NCBI GenBank assembly: GCA_903910495.1
Contig: CAIVZW010000169.1
Span: forward strand, 1-10,455
Reading direction: 5' to 3'
Length of the DNA stretch: 10,455 nt
Origin: an uncultured beta proteobacterium
GTDB taxonomy: Bacteria > Pseudomonadota > Gammaproteobacteria > Burkholderiales > Rhodocyclaceae
Under the pieces are notes generated by a model, which did not search any database, had not been told where the DNA came from, and saw only the letters and a program-made list of their open reading frames with translations. Each line of letters begins with the position of its first letter. The first letter of the stretch is position 1. Below are positions 1 through 7,155 of the stretch, piece after piece. The translations under genes and the position numbers were made by a program.

Positions 1-9
1 ATTCAGCTT

Positions 10-954
10 ATGAAAGCTGAACACCTTAACGCCAATCGTTTTGTCCTTGATATCAAGGCCACGGCTGATCTTCGCGCAAAGTTAAAACAGGATCCCCAGG
101 CTGGTTTGAAAGAAGCTGCACAACAGTTCGAGGGCATGCTGCTGCAGATGATGCTCAAGAGCATGCGCGATGCAACGCCGCAGGATGGCTTGATGGACAG
201 CGACCAGACCCGTTTCTTCACGTCCATCATGGATCAGCAACTGGCGCAGAATCTTTCAGCCCAGGGCAAGCTCGGTTTTGCCAAGCTCATCGAACAACAA
301 CTCGGGCGCAATCTGGCTTCAGGAACAACAGACGCGACCTTCTCTTCGCTGGACGTTCTTCAGCAGGCAATGTTGGCGCGCCAGACGGCAAGTTCTGCCG
401 CTTCACTGCCGGTGGGCGCTGAAAGAATCCGTAGTGCACCACTAACCGGTAGCGAATCGGCAGTGCCCGCGACGGGTGCTTCCAGCGGCGCCAACGAGTA
501 CGTCAGCCGCATTTGGCCGTATGCCGTCGAGGCCGCTAACACCCTCGGCGTACCGCCCCAATTCCTGGTCGCGCATTCGGCGCTGGAGAGTGCCTGGGGC
601 AAGAGCGAGATTCGTACTGCAGAGGGTATCCCGAGCTATAACCTGTTCGGCGTCAAGGCCGGGCGCAACTGGCAGGGAGCATCGGTGGAGGTTCAAACCA
701 CCGAATACGTGAATGGAGTTGCTCAGTCCTCGCGCGAGAAGTTCAGGGTCTACAGTTCTTATGCCGAGTCTTTTCGCGATTATGCGAATCTTCTCAAGAG
801 CAATGCCCGGTTTTCCGGAGTGCTTGGTCAGCAGGATGGCACACAGTTTGCTCGATCACTGCAACAGTCGGGTTATGCCACCGACCCGATGTATGCCGAC
901 AAGCTCAGCCTGATTATCACTGGCTCAACGCTGCGCCAGGCGCTGGTCGCTTAG
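10..954 (+). CDS. flgJ: FlgJ: flagellar rod cap protein and peptidoglycan hydrolase
   Basis: The protein (314 aa) has the two-part FlgJ architecture of beta- and gammaproteobacteria. Residues about 30-100 are the rod-binding N-terminal domain, with the FEGMLLQMMLKSMR motif at 40-53. A low-complexity Ser/Ala/Thr linker follows (about 102-160). Residues about 165-310 form a GH73 glucosaminidase-type domain containing HSALESAWG (189-197; Glu193 is the likely catalytic acid), SYNLFGVKAG (209-218), FRVYSSYAES (245-254) and GYATDP (288-293). In this family the N-terminal part caps the growing rod in the periplasm and the C-terminal part opens a hole in the peptidoglycan. The length agrees with the enteric FlgJ (about 313 aa), so the gene looks complete. 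Only nine bases precede the ATG, so its ribosome site cannot be judged. flgK follows after 61 bp that hold a separate promoter. The gene upstream is expected to be flgI, which is not visible. Confidence 0.96.
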   Translation: MKAEHLNANRFVLDIKATADLRAKLKQDPQAGLKEAAQQFEGMLLQMMLKSMRDATPQDGLMDSDQTRFFTSIMDQQLAQNLSAQGKLGFAKLIEQQLGRNLASGTTDATFSSLDVLQQAMLARQTASSAASLPVGAERIRSAPLTGSESAVPATGASSGANEYVSRIWPYAVEAANTLGVPPQFLVAHSALESAWGKSEIRTAEGIPSYNLFGVKAGRNWQGASVEVQTTEYVNGVAQSSREKFRVYSSYAESFRDYANLLKSNARFSGVLGQQDGTQFARSLQQSGYATDPMYADKLSLIITGSTLRQALVA

Positions 955-964
955 CAAATAAACC

Positions 965-991
965 TCAATTTTCCGGCAAATTTGCCGTTAA
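965..991 (+). promoter_or_regulatory. Sigma-28 (FliA) promoter for flgK-flgL
   Basis: A TCAATTTT box (965-972) is followed by exactly 11 bases and then GCCGTTAA (984-991). Compared with the enteric sigma-28 consensus TAAAGTTT-N11-GCCGATAA, this matches 6 of 8 and 7 of 8 bases with the right spacing. It lies 24 bp before the flgK ATG. In enteric bacteria flgKL likewise carries its own sigma-28 promoter in addition to read-through from the upstream flg operon. The match was found by eye, and transcription start is inferred to be around base 998. Confidence 0.75.
974..987. repeat. Perfect 14-bp palindrome in the flgK promoter
   Basis: CGGCAAATTTGCCG reads identically on both strands. It fills the spacer of the sigma-28 promoter and its right arm includes the first four bases of the -10 box. 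There is no run of T after it, so it is not a normal terminator for flgJ. It could be a protein-binding site or a by-product of the promoter's own GCCG motif. Confidence 0.6.
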
Positions 992-1015
992 CAGCATGGA
1001 ACAGGAGCACTCTCC

Positions 1016-3238
1016 ATGGGAACAGGGATCATCAATACGGGTATTGCCGGGTTGCAGGTTGCTCAACTCGGGCTGATGACGACCGAGCACAATATTACCA
1101 ATGCCAATACGGCAGGCTTCAATCGTCAGCGCACGGTGCAGTCGAGCAATATTGCCATGTTGACCGGGGCGGGGTATGTCGGCCAGGGGGCGCACGTATC
1201 GACGATCGAGCGCATGTATGACAGTTTCCTGTCATCGCAGGTTAACCGGGCTCAGACCTCCAGCAGCGAACTTGATGCGTATTACACCCAGATCAAAGAA
1301 ATCGACAATATGCTGGCTGATGCGAATGCAGGACTGTCGCCTGCACTGCAGGATTTTTTCACGGGTGTGCAGCAGATGTCGGCGAACCCTTCACAGTTGC
1401 CGGCTCGTCAGGCCATGATTTCTTCTGCTCAGGCGCTGGTGGCGCGCTTTCAGGGACTGGATGACCGGATCAGCCAGATGGCTGACGGCGTGAATAGCCA
1501 GATAACGACTGCAGTCGATTCGATCAATAGCTATTCAAAACAGATTGCCAGTCTCAACGAAAGTATCGTTATCGCCCAGTCTTCGAATAATCAGTCGCCG
1601 AATGACCTTCTGGATCAACGTGACCAACTGGTTCTTGAACTCAACAAGCTGATCAAGGTAACCACAACGACCAATACGGACGGCACTTACAACGTCTATA
1701 TCGGGAACGGACAGCAATTGGTCATCGGTACGCAAGTGAATGCCATGACCTCACTCCCGTCGGTTGCCGATCCATCGCGTTTTGTGGTGGGGATCAAAAC
1801 TGCGGTTGGCACACAGGAGTTACCGGAGTCGCTGATTACCGGCGGTAAACTTGGCGGTTTGCTGGATTTCAGAAGCAGTTCTCTGGATCGTGTGGCCAAC
1901 GATCTTGGACGCAATGCCGCTTCGTTGGCACTTACTTTCAATGCGCAGCATGCGCTTGGCCAGGATCTGCTTGGGCAGTCAACTGGGAGTGCGAATTTTG
2001 CGGCGAATTTCTTCAATGTCCCGCAACCGACAGTTATCGCCAATGGAGTCAATAGCGCCGTTACCCCGGCGACAATAACAGCATCGCTGCTTCCGCCGTC
2101 ACTTGATGGCGCCTATTCTCTGGCATTGAATGGCGCCGGAACTGCTTACACGCTGACACGGCAGTCCGATGGAACAGCCTGGACAGGGGGAACCCTGGCC
2201 TTGTTACAGGCGGCGGTTCCGGCAAGTGAAGGTCTGACTCTGAATGGAGTACCCTTGCCCGTGGTGGCCGCTGGCGCATCAACGCAGGTTTTCAGCGCGG
2301 CCGCTACGGGCTCCAATTTCTACACCAAACTGACCAACTCGGATTATCGTCTCTCGTACGACGGTACCAATTACACGATGACCCGATTGACGGACAACAC
2401 GCAGTGGTCCAATGCTTTATTGGCAAATTTGTCGACGACAATCGCGGGCAGCGAAGGATTTTCCTTTGCGCTGGCGTCAGGTACTGTGGCCACCGGTGAT
2501 TCCTTCATCATCCAGCCGGTACGTTCTGCGGCGAAAAATATTGCGGTGACCCCGACCGTGGCGGCAGATGTCCGCCTGATCGCTGCGGCAATGCCGATCC
2601 GGACGGCTGCAGTCAGTGCCAATACGGGGAGCGGAAAAATATCGGCAGGCAATTCCTTGTTCGGTTTTGGCACGCCGGCAATCCCTGCCGGGGGCATTAC
2701 GCTGACTTATGGCAGCGCCGGCAATACGCTCACGCTGGCCGGAGTTCCCGCGGGAGCGAATATTTCCGTTACCGTCGGCAGCACAACGACTGTCTATCCG
2801 GGACCGACCATTCCCTATACCTCGGGGGCAACAGTAGCTTTTGCCGGGGTCAGCTTCGACGTTTTCGGCAATCTGAATAATGGCGATGCCTTCACTCTGG
2901 GGAAGAATCTGGCCGGAGTATCCGATGGGCGGAATGCGCTCACGCTGGGGCTGCTCCAGACACAAAACACCATGTCCGGAAAATCCGCCAGCTACCAGTC
3001 GGCTTATGCCCAGCTGGTCAGCGACAGTGGTAACAAATCGCGTGAACTCGAGGTTAAAAGCCAGGCGCAAAGTGCCTTGCTCAAGCAATCGACGGATGCA
3101 CGCGATTCGCTCTCCGGTGTCAACCTTGATGAGGAAGCGGCGAACCTGATGCGCTATCAACAGGCGTATCAGGCTTCAGCCAAGATGCTCGATATCGGCA
3201 ACAAGCTGTTTGACAGCCTGTTGGCGATCCAGGCTTAA
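1016..3238 (+). CDS. flgK: FlgK: hook-associated protein 1 (hook-filament junction)
   Basis: FlgK is exported through the flagellar channel and forms the first of two junction zones between hook and filament. The N-terminal flagellar rod/hook signature is clear (GIAGLQVAQLGLMTTEHNIT within 9-28, then NANTAGFNRQ at 29-38). The C-terminal signature is GVNLDEEAANLMRYQQAYQA at 701-720, followed by SAKMLDIGNKLFDSLL. These helical ends pack into the axial core. At 740 aa the protein is far longer than the enteric FlgK (about 547 aa). The extra length lies in a Gly/Ala/Thr-rich beta-type middle (about 330-640) that contains a degenerate repeat (367-443 against 444-520). Two GDxF motifs (GDSFIIQP at 494-501, GDAFTLGKN at 623-631) resemble those found in other long HAP1 proteins. 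AGGAG at 1003-1007 is a suitable ribosome site for the ATG at 1016. flgL follows after 10 bp. Confidence 0.97.
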   Translation: MGTGIINTGIAGLQVAQLGLMTTEHNITNANTAGFNRQRTVQSSNIAMLTGAGYVGQGAHVSTIERMYDSFLSSQVNRAQTSSSELDAYYTQIKEIDNMLADANAGLSPALQDFFTGVQQMSANPSQLPARQAMISSAQALVARFQGLDDRISQMADGVNSQITTAVDSINSYSKQIASLNESIVIAQSSNNQSPNDLLDQRDQLVLELNKLIKVTTTTNTDGTYNVYIGNGQQLVIGTQVNAMTSLPSVADPSRFVVGIKTAVGTQELPESLITGGKLGGLLDFRSSSLDRVANDLGRNAASLALTFNAQHALGQDLLGQSTGSANFAANFFNVPQPTVIANGVNSAVTPATITASLLPPSLDGAYSLALNGAGTAYTLTRQSDGTAWTGGTLALLQAAVPASEGLTLNGVPLPVVAAGASTQVFSAAATGSNFYTKLTNSDYRLSYDGTNYTMTRLTDNTQWSNALLANLSTTIAGSEGFSFALASGTVATGDSFIIQPVRSAAKNIAVTPTVAADVRLIAAAMPIRTAAVSANTGSGKISAGNSLFGFGTPAIPAGGITLTYGSAGNTLTLAGVPAGANISVTVGSTTTVYPGPTIPYTSGATVAFAGVSFDVFGNLNNGDAFTLGKNLAGVSDGRNALTLGLLQTQNTMSGKSASYQSAYAQLVSDSGNKSRELEVKSQAQSALLKQSTDARDSLSGVNLDEEAANLMRYQQAYQASAKMLDIGNKLFDSLLAIQA
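2114..2575 (+). repeat. Degenerate internal repeat in the FlgK outer domain
   Basis: Residues from Tyr367 and from Tyr444 of FlgK can be aligned with a 77-residue offset. The first copy has YSLALNGAGTAYTLTRQSDG and the second YRLSYDGTNYTMTRLTDNTQW with a two-residue gap; both then reach an SEG motif (SEGLTLN and SEGFSFA). Similarity fades after that point. This suggests two related small beta domains exposed on the junction surface. The boundaries (2114-2344 and 2345-2575) are approximate. Confidence 0.5.
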
Positions 3239-3242
3239 GGAG
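3237..3242 (+). promoter_or_regulatory. Ribosome binding site of flgL
   Basis: AAGGAG overlaps the flgK stop codon (TAA 3236-3238) and sits six bases before the ATG at 3249. This decides the flgL start. An in-frame ATG at 3210, inside flgK, would add 13 residues that do not fit the family's N-terminus. Confidence 0.85.
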
Positions 3243-3248
3243 AATTCC

Positions 3249-4844
3249 ATGCGTATCAGTACGAGCCAGATCTACGACGCCGGAGTCCTCGGCATCCAGC
3301 GCAATCTGAGCGACCTTTACAAGCTACAGAACCAGTTGTCCTCCGGACGGCGCGTACTGACGCCGGAAGATGATCCTGTTGCGGCAGCCGAGGCCTTGCT
3401 GGTAACCCAGACTCAGGGTGTAAATGCACAACAGATCAGTAACCAGGGTAACGCTACCAGTCAATTGGGACTGGTCGATAGTCAACTGAGTTCATTGACC
3501 GATCTGCTTCAGAACGTCAGGGAAAAAGTGGTTCAGGCCGGGAATACGACCCTGAACGCCAGTGACCGCGCATCAATTGCCACCGAACTGGATGCCAACC
3601 TGAATGCAATTCTGGGGATTGCCAATTCCAAGAATGGTTCGGGAGACTATCTGTTTTCCGGATACCGGGGGGCGACGGTTCCTTTTGCCATCAATGCCTC
3701 TTTGTCCGTCGTGGCTCCGGCAAGTACGGCCCCTGTCGGATATTTTGGTGATGACGGCGAACGCTTGCTGCAGGTCTCCTCGTCCCGGCAGATGGCGGTC
3801 AATGTAGCCGGTAGCGATGTCTTCATGAATGCCAAAGCAGGGAATGGAACATTCGCCACGGCAACGGGAGGGAATGTTGGCGTCAGCCTCGGTATCGGTA
3901 ATACGGGAACCGCGACGGCCGATGCCGGTGCGGTGCTGAACCGGGCGCAATGGGACGCCGCCCTGAAGAACGCAGCCGCTGGACAGCCCCTTGAAATTCG
4001 CTTTGTTGATGTTGCGGGAGTGATGAATTACGGGGTTTACGATCCGGTTGGAGGCTTGTCGGCACTGACCCCTTACACTTCTCCCGCGACGATTCCGCTG
4101 CAGACGGCAGGGGGAGTGAATTTTGCTGCGCAGGTCGTTGTGAGCGGCGTACCGGCAAATGGCGATAAGCTTACGATCCAGCCCAGTGCCAACCACGGAA
4201 CTGCCACAGTCAATGCCGGTTCGGTACTGGATCCGCAGAAATGGGCGCTGGCAGTGAATAATGCCGCTGCAGGCCAGCCCCTTGAAATTCGCTTTGTGAA
4301 TGTAGCCGGAGTGTTGAACTACGGGGTTTATGATCCGGTTGGGGGCCTGTCGGCTCTGCGGCCCTATACGAATGGGCAGGCGATCTCCCTGCAGACAGCA
4401 GGTGGAGTCGATTTCGGTTCGCAGGTCGTGGTCAATGGGCAGCCGACTGCCGGCGATACTTTCACGATTAACGCGAGTAGTACTCAGAGCCTGTTTCAGA
4501 CGATGCAGAATCTGATCGGGGTTCTGCGTGCTCCTGTCGGGAAGTCGACGTATTCAACGACCGAGTATGCCAACGCGATTGCGGGACAACTGACGAATCT
4601 TGATCAGGCTTTTGATAATGTGAGTCGCGTACAAGCATCAGTCGGAACCAGGATGCGCGAACTCGATTCGCTGGGGAGTGCGTCAAGCGATCTGGATGTC
4701 CAGTATCAGGCATCGCTGTCAAAGCTCCAGGATCTTGATTATGCCAAGGCGATTTCCGATTTTACGATGCAAAATACCAATCTGCAGGCGGCGCAGAAAT
4801 CCTTTGTCCAGATCAGCGGACTGAGTTTGTTCAACTACCTGTGA
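3249..4844 (+). CDS. flgL: FlgL: hook-associated protein 3 (hook-filament junction)
   Basis: FlgL is the second junction protein, lying between FlgK and the flagellin filament. The N-terminus is flagellin-like (MRISTSQIYDAGVLGIQRN, then LQNQLSSGRRVLTPEDDP at 26-43). GDYLFSGYRG (132-141) is the usual FlgL mid-domain motif. The C-terminal coiled-coil half (about 412-531) contains VQASVGTRMRELD (461-473) and ends AQKSFVQISGLSLFNYL. With 531 aa it is much longer than enteric FlgL (317 aa). Most of the excess is a tandem duplication of a 97-residue unit at 218-314 and 315-411. The start at 3249 is set by the AAGGAG ten bases downstream of flgK's reading frame end. The stop codon overlaps the start of the following lipoprotein gene, so the three genes look like one transcript. 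Confidence 0.96.
   Translation: MRISTSQIYDAGVLGIQRNLSDLYKLQNQLSSGRRVLTPEDDPVAAAEALLVTQTQGVNAQQISNQGNATSQLGLVDSQLSSLTDLLQNVREKVVQAGNTTLNASDRASIATELDANLNAILGIANSKNGSGDYLFSGYRGATVPFAINASLSVVAPASTAPVGYFGDDGERLLQVSSSRQMAVNVAGSDVFMNAKAGNGTFATATGGNVGVSLGIGNTGTATADAGAVLNRAQWDAALKNAAAGQPLEIRFVDVAGVMNYGVYDPVGGLSALTPYTSPATIPLQTAGGVNFAAQVVVSGVPANGDKLTIQPSANHGTATVNAGSVLDPQKWALAVNNAAAGQPLEIRFVNVAGVLNYGVYDPVGGLSALRPYTNGQAISLQTAGGVDFGSQVVVNGQPTAGDTFTINASSTQSLFQTMQNLIGVLRAPVGKSTYSTTEYANAIAGQLTNLDQAFDNVSRVQASVGTRMRELDSLGSASSDLDVQYQASLSKLQDLDYAKAISDFTMQNTNLQAAQKSFVQISGLSLFNYL
3900..4481 (+). repeat. Tandem 291-bp duplication inside flgL (two 97-aa units)
   Basis: Unit 1 is 3900-4190 (FlgL residues 218-314) and unit 2 is 4191-4481 (315-411), with a constant offset of exactly 291 bp and no gap. 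By hand alignment about two thirds of residues match. The core AAAGQPLEIRFV...NYGVYDPVGGLSAL...PYT is nearly identical. Within the core a 23-bp stretch is exact (3984-4006 and 4275-4297), and about 83% of bases match over 96 bp. Each unit ends with a GD-x-x-TI motif (GDKLTI, GDTFTI). This is an in-frame duplication of a surface beta domain. Confidence 0.93.
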
Positions 4845-5326
4845 TGACTGGCATGCGAACTTTAGGCCTTCTTACTCTCCCGCTTGTCGTGCTTTCCATC
4901 GCCGCGTGCGGCACAAGAGGCCCCGCTGCTATTCCCAGCACGGGTGCCTTCATTCCGAAGGCTACAGTACAGATCGGGCCGACAATAGCGTATTCCTCAG
5001 AAGCAATTGCTGTCGGAGCAGCGGCAGGTGCTTTGCTCTACTTCATCTACGATCCTCTGGCGCCCAACTGGAGTATCGAAGAAAAAATGCTTAATGACGA
5101 TACCTATTTCCTTTCGTTGCAGGCCAAGAGTTTCCGCACCGGCGGTGATGGGGAAGCCATGCAGATACTCAAGCGACGCGCGCTCCAACTCCAGCAGGAA
5201 AGAGGGTTTTCCAGTTATCGCATTCTTGATTACTCGGAGGGTATCGAGTCGAGCACACCGCTGACACGTCGTGTGTCCGAGGGCACGATCCAGCTTGTGA
5301 AAATTCAGACTCCAGCAAGGCGCTAG
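4844..5326 (+). CDS. Uncharacterised lipoprotein translationally coupled to flgL
   Basis: I do not recognise a named family. The protein (160 aa from the chosen ATG) starts with a lipoprotein signal peptide: a hydrophobic stretch LGLLTLPLVVL and a lipobox SIAAC, with Cys22 the predicted lipidated residue. Gly follows the Cys, so outer-membrane sorting is likely. A second hydrophobic, Ala/Gly-rich stretch (about 54-69) is followed by a soluble region with YDPLAPNW (69-76), DDTYFLSL (85-92), SFRTGGDGEAM (96-106) and LKRRALQLQQERGF (109-122). The last part (an RRA...G..Y pattern) vaguely recalls small CC0125-type lipoproteins, but this is only a resemblance. The ATG at 4844 shares one base with the flgL stop (TGATG); GTG 4841 and ATG 4853 are alternatives, and no strong ribosome site is seen. 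Its position points to a late, sigma-28-linked flagellar or envelope role. That role is inference. Confidence 0.8.
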   Translation: MTGMRTLGLLTLPLVVLSIAACGTRGPAAIPSTGAFIPKATVQIGPTIAYSSEAIAVGAAAGALLYFIYDPLAPNWSIEEKMLNDDTYFLSLQAKSFRTGGDGEAMQILKRRALQLQQERGFSSYRILDYSEGIESSTPLTRRVSEGTIQLVKIQTPARR

Positions 5327-5349
5327 AGGAAGAATAAATCAGTCCAGGG

Positions 5350-6129
5350 CTATCTGATCACATAGAAGCCCAGCATCGACTGCAATCCGTACTCGAACAT
5401 TTGCAGCAGTGGCGGGCTCAACTGTGACATGCCGACAAACAGTGCGGCAAATCCCAGAACGATGGTTACCGGAAAGCCGATAGCCATGAGATTGAGTTGA
5501 GGCGCGACACGTCCTAACACCCCAAGAGCGATGTTGGTGATCAGCAGGGCAACAACGACCGGCAGCGCCAGTAAAACTCCGGAAGAAAAAATGATTCCGC
5601 CGGCATTGGCGATGTTAAGCCAAGTTCCGTAGGCGACTGTTGCGCTGGCAATGGGCAGAACGGTGAAGCTTTGCGTCAGTGTGGCAATCACCATGAGATG
5701 GCCGTTGATGGCCATGAAAATCAGCAAGGCCAGCATGCCCAGGAATTCTGAAACTACGGGGGTCTGGGATGCGCTATCCGGGTCATAGGCGGTAGCGAAG
5801 CCAATCCCCATCTGATTGCTGATCATGGTGCCGGCCATGTCTACCGCACTGAACACCAGGCGCATGGAGAAGCCCATGCCGACACCGATGATCATCTGCT
5901 GGGCGAGGATCAGGAGGCCGTGGCCGGAAGCCGGTTCGACGGAGGGGATTCCAGGCAGCGCCGGCGTGATGGCCAAGGCGATGGCCAGTCCGAGAACAAG
6001 GCGAACGCGTGTTGATAAGCCGGCATTGTTGAAAGGCGGTGCGCTAACAAGAACCGCCAGGATGCGCGCCAGCGGGAAAAAAAAAGCGACGATCCAGGCG
6101 TTGATCTCGGCAGAAGTCAGGCTGATCAT
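5350..6129 (-). CDS. fliR: FliR: flagellar type III export gate membrane protein
   Basis: FliR joins the FliP5FliQ4FliR1 core of the export gate that lets rod, hook and filament subunits enter the growing flagellum. The protein has 259 aa, the usual length, and is mostly hydrophobic with several membrane segments. Family motifs include ISNQMGIGFATAYDP (103-117), NGHLMVIATL (142-151) and LGRVAPQLNLMAIGFPV (215-231). It is the last gene of the minus-strand block and starts seven bases after the fliQ stop, without a strong ribosome site, which suggests coupling to fliQ. Codons 15-18 (GCT TTT TTT TTC) contain a run of nine T on the coding strand. The stop lies 23 bp from the end of the convergent lipoprotein gene. 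flhB, often next in other genomes, is not here. Confidence 0.96.
   Translation of the reverse strand: MISLTSAEINAWIVAFFFPLARILAVLVSAPPFNNAGLSTRVRLVLGLAIALAITPALPGIPSVEPASGHGLLILAQQMIIGVGMGFSMRLVFSAVDMAGTMISNQMGIGFATAYDPDSASQTPVVSEFLGMLALLIFMAINGHLMVIATLTQSFTVLPIASATVAYGTWLNIANAGGIIFSSGVLLALPVVVALLITNIALGVLGRVAPQLNLMAIGFPVTIVLGFAALFVGMSQLSPPLLQMFEYGLQSMLGFYVIR
6077..6085 (-). repeat. Nine-T homopolymer near the start of fliR
   Basis: Nine consecutive A on the plus strand read as nine T in the fliR coding strand and encode Phe16-Phe18 together with the end of Ala15. Aromatic residues are common at this place in FliR, but using TTT twice creates a tract prone to slippage. As given, the frame is intact. 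Confidence 0.9.
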
Positions 6130-6136
6130 GAGCCGT

Positions 6137-6406
6137 TCAGCCGATGATCTGAGGAATACTCTCGAACAGGCGGCGAATGTAATCGACCATCATCTGCAGC
6201 ATCCAGGGTCCGGCCAGAATTAACACAAGAAACATCCCCACCAGTTTCGGTATGAAAGAAAGCGTTTGCTCGTTGATTTGCGTTGCGGCCTGAAAAATAC
6301 TGATGATCAGGCCGATAACGAGTGCCGCCAGCAGCAGTGGTCCGGACAGAATCAGAGTCATCTCGATGGCCTGACGGCCAATGCTCATGACCAGTTCAGG
6401 GGTCAT
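6137..6406 (-). CDS. fliQ: FliQ: flagellar type III export gate membrane protein
   Basis: FliQ is the small two-helix hairpin subunit of the export gate, wrapping around FliP and FliR. The 89 aa match the family exactly. Helix 1 covers about 15-38 and helix 2 about 53-74. The family signature [20 protein letters not shown] lies at 36-55. The ATG overlaps the fliP stop codon by four bases (ATGA, 6403-6406), so translation is likely coupled to fliP. Confidence 0.96.
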   Translation of the reverse strand: MTPELVMSIGRQAIEMTLILSGPLLLAALVIGLIISIFQAATQINEQTLSFIPKLVGMFLVLILAGPWMLQMMVDYIRRLFESIPQIIG

Positions 6407-7155
6407 GTGGAGAAGCTCATGACCAGCGAGCCGAGCAGCAGATGCCAGCCATCGACCAGGACAAAGAGCATCAGTTTGAAGGGCAAGGAGACCATGACGG
6501 GCGACATCATCATCATGCCCATCGACATCAGCACACTGGCGACCACCATGTCGATGATCAGGAAGGGAATGAAAACAATGAAGCCAATCTGGAAAGCGGT
6601 TTTTAGCTCACTGGTCACAAAGGCCGGAATCAGGACGCGCATCGGCACGTCGCTTGCCGACTCCAGTTTGGGCGTATTGGCCAGTCGGGCAAAGAGACCA
6701 ATGTCGGACTCGCGCGTTTGTTTCAGCATGAAGCTGCGCAGCGGTACTACTCCGCGCTCGACCGCCTGGACAAAGGTGATCCGGTTCTCGGAAAGTGGCT
6801 GGTAGGCGTCGACATAAATCTTGTCGAGCACGGGTGTCATGATGAACAGCGTCAGAAACAGCGAGAGGCCGACCAGTACCTGATTGGGGGGAGAAGTTTG
6901 TGTGCCAAGGGCATGACGCAGGAGCGAGAGCACGATGATGATGCGCGTAAAACTGGTCATCATCAGCAGTGCGGCAGGTATGAAGGTAAGTGCCGTCAGC
7001 GTGATCAGCGTCTGGATCGAGAGGGTGTAGGTCTGACTGCCACCAGCACCAGGTGAACTGGTCAGCGCCGGCAGTCCGCCGGTCTGCGCCCAGGCAGCAA
7101 GCGGGGTGAGCAGCAGGATCAAGGCGATCCAGCAAGCGATCTTATTTATTTTCAT
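6403..7155 (-). CDS. fliP: FliP: flagellar type III export gate membrane protein
   Basis: FliP forms the five-subunit ring at the heart of the export gate. The protein (250 aa) starts with a cleavable signal peptide (1-23, ending AWA before Gln24), which is usual for FliP. Family signatures are [17 protein letters not shown] (68-84), [16 protein letters not shown] (87-102) and [17 protein letters not shown] (176-192). SMGMMMMSP (211-219) carries the methionine cluster that forms the gasket closing the channel in this family. The start overlaps the end of fliO by 14 bp and the stop overlaps fliQ by 4 bp, so the fliO-P-Q run is tightly coupled. Confidence 0.97.
   Translation of the reverse strand: MKINKIACWIALILLLTPLAAWAQTGGLPALTSSPGAGGSQTYTLSIQTLITLTALTFIPAALLMMTSFTRIIIVLSLLRHALGTQTSPPNQVLVGLSLFLTLFIMTPVLDKIYVDAYQPLSENRITFVQAVERGVVPLRSFMLKQTRESDIGLFARLANTPKLESASDVPMRVLIPAFVTSELKTAFQIGFIVFIPFLIIDMVVASVLMSMGMMMMSPVMVSLPFKLMLFVLVDGWHLLLGSLVMSFST

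Noticed and set aside
1..13. Upstream gene ending in an ATGA overlap with the flgJ start
   Set aside because: A TGA at 11-13 closes a frame reading F-S-L from the window edge, but four codons are not enough to assign flgI or any gene.
2477..3160. Long open frame (227 codons) on the minus strand opposite flgK
   Set aside because: It lies wholly inside flgK, whose frame has clear family signatures. The antisense translation is Arg/Cys-rich with no recognisable motif, as expected of a shadow frame.
3573..4196. Long open frame (207 codons) on the minus strand opposite flgL
   Set aside because: It is fully antisense to flgL, its sequence is Arg/His/Cys-rich without domain signs, and part of it merely mirrors the repeat.
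5338..5358. ATCAG...CTGAT inverted repeat at the convergent junction as a terminator
   Set aside because: It is a five-pair AT-rich stem with an 11-base loop and no T-run, so it is too weak to call.
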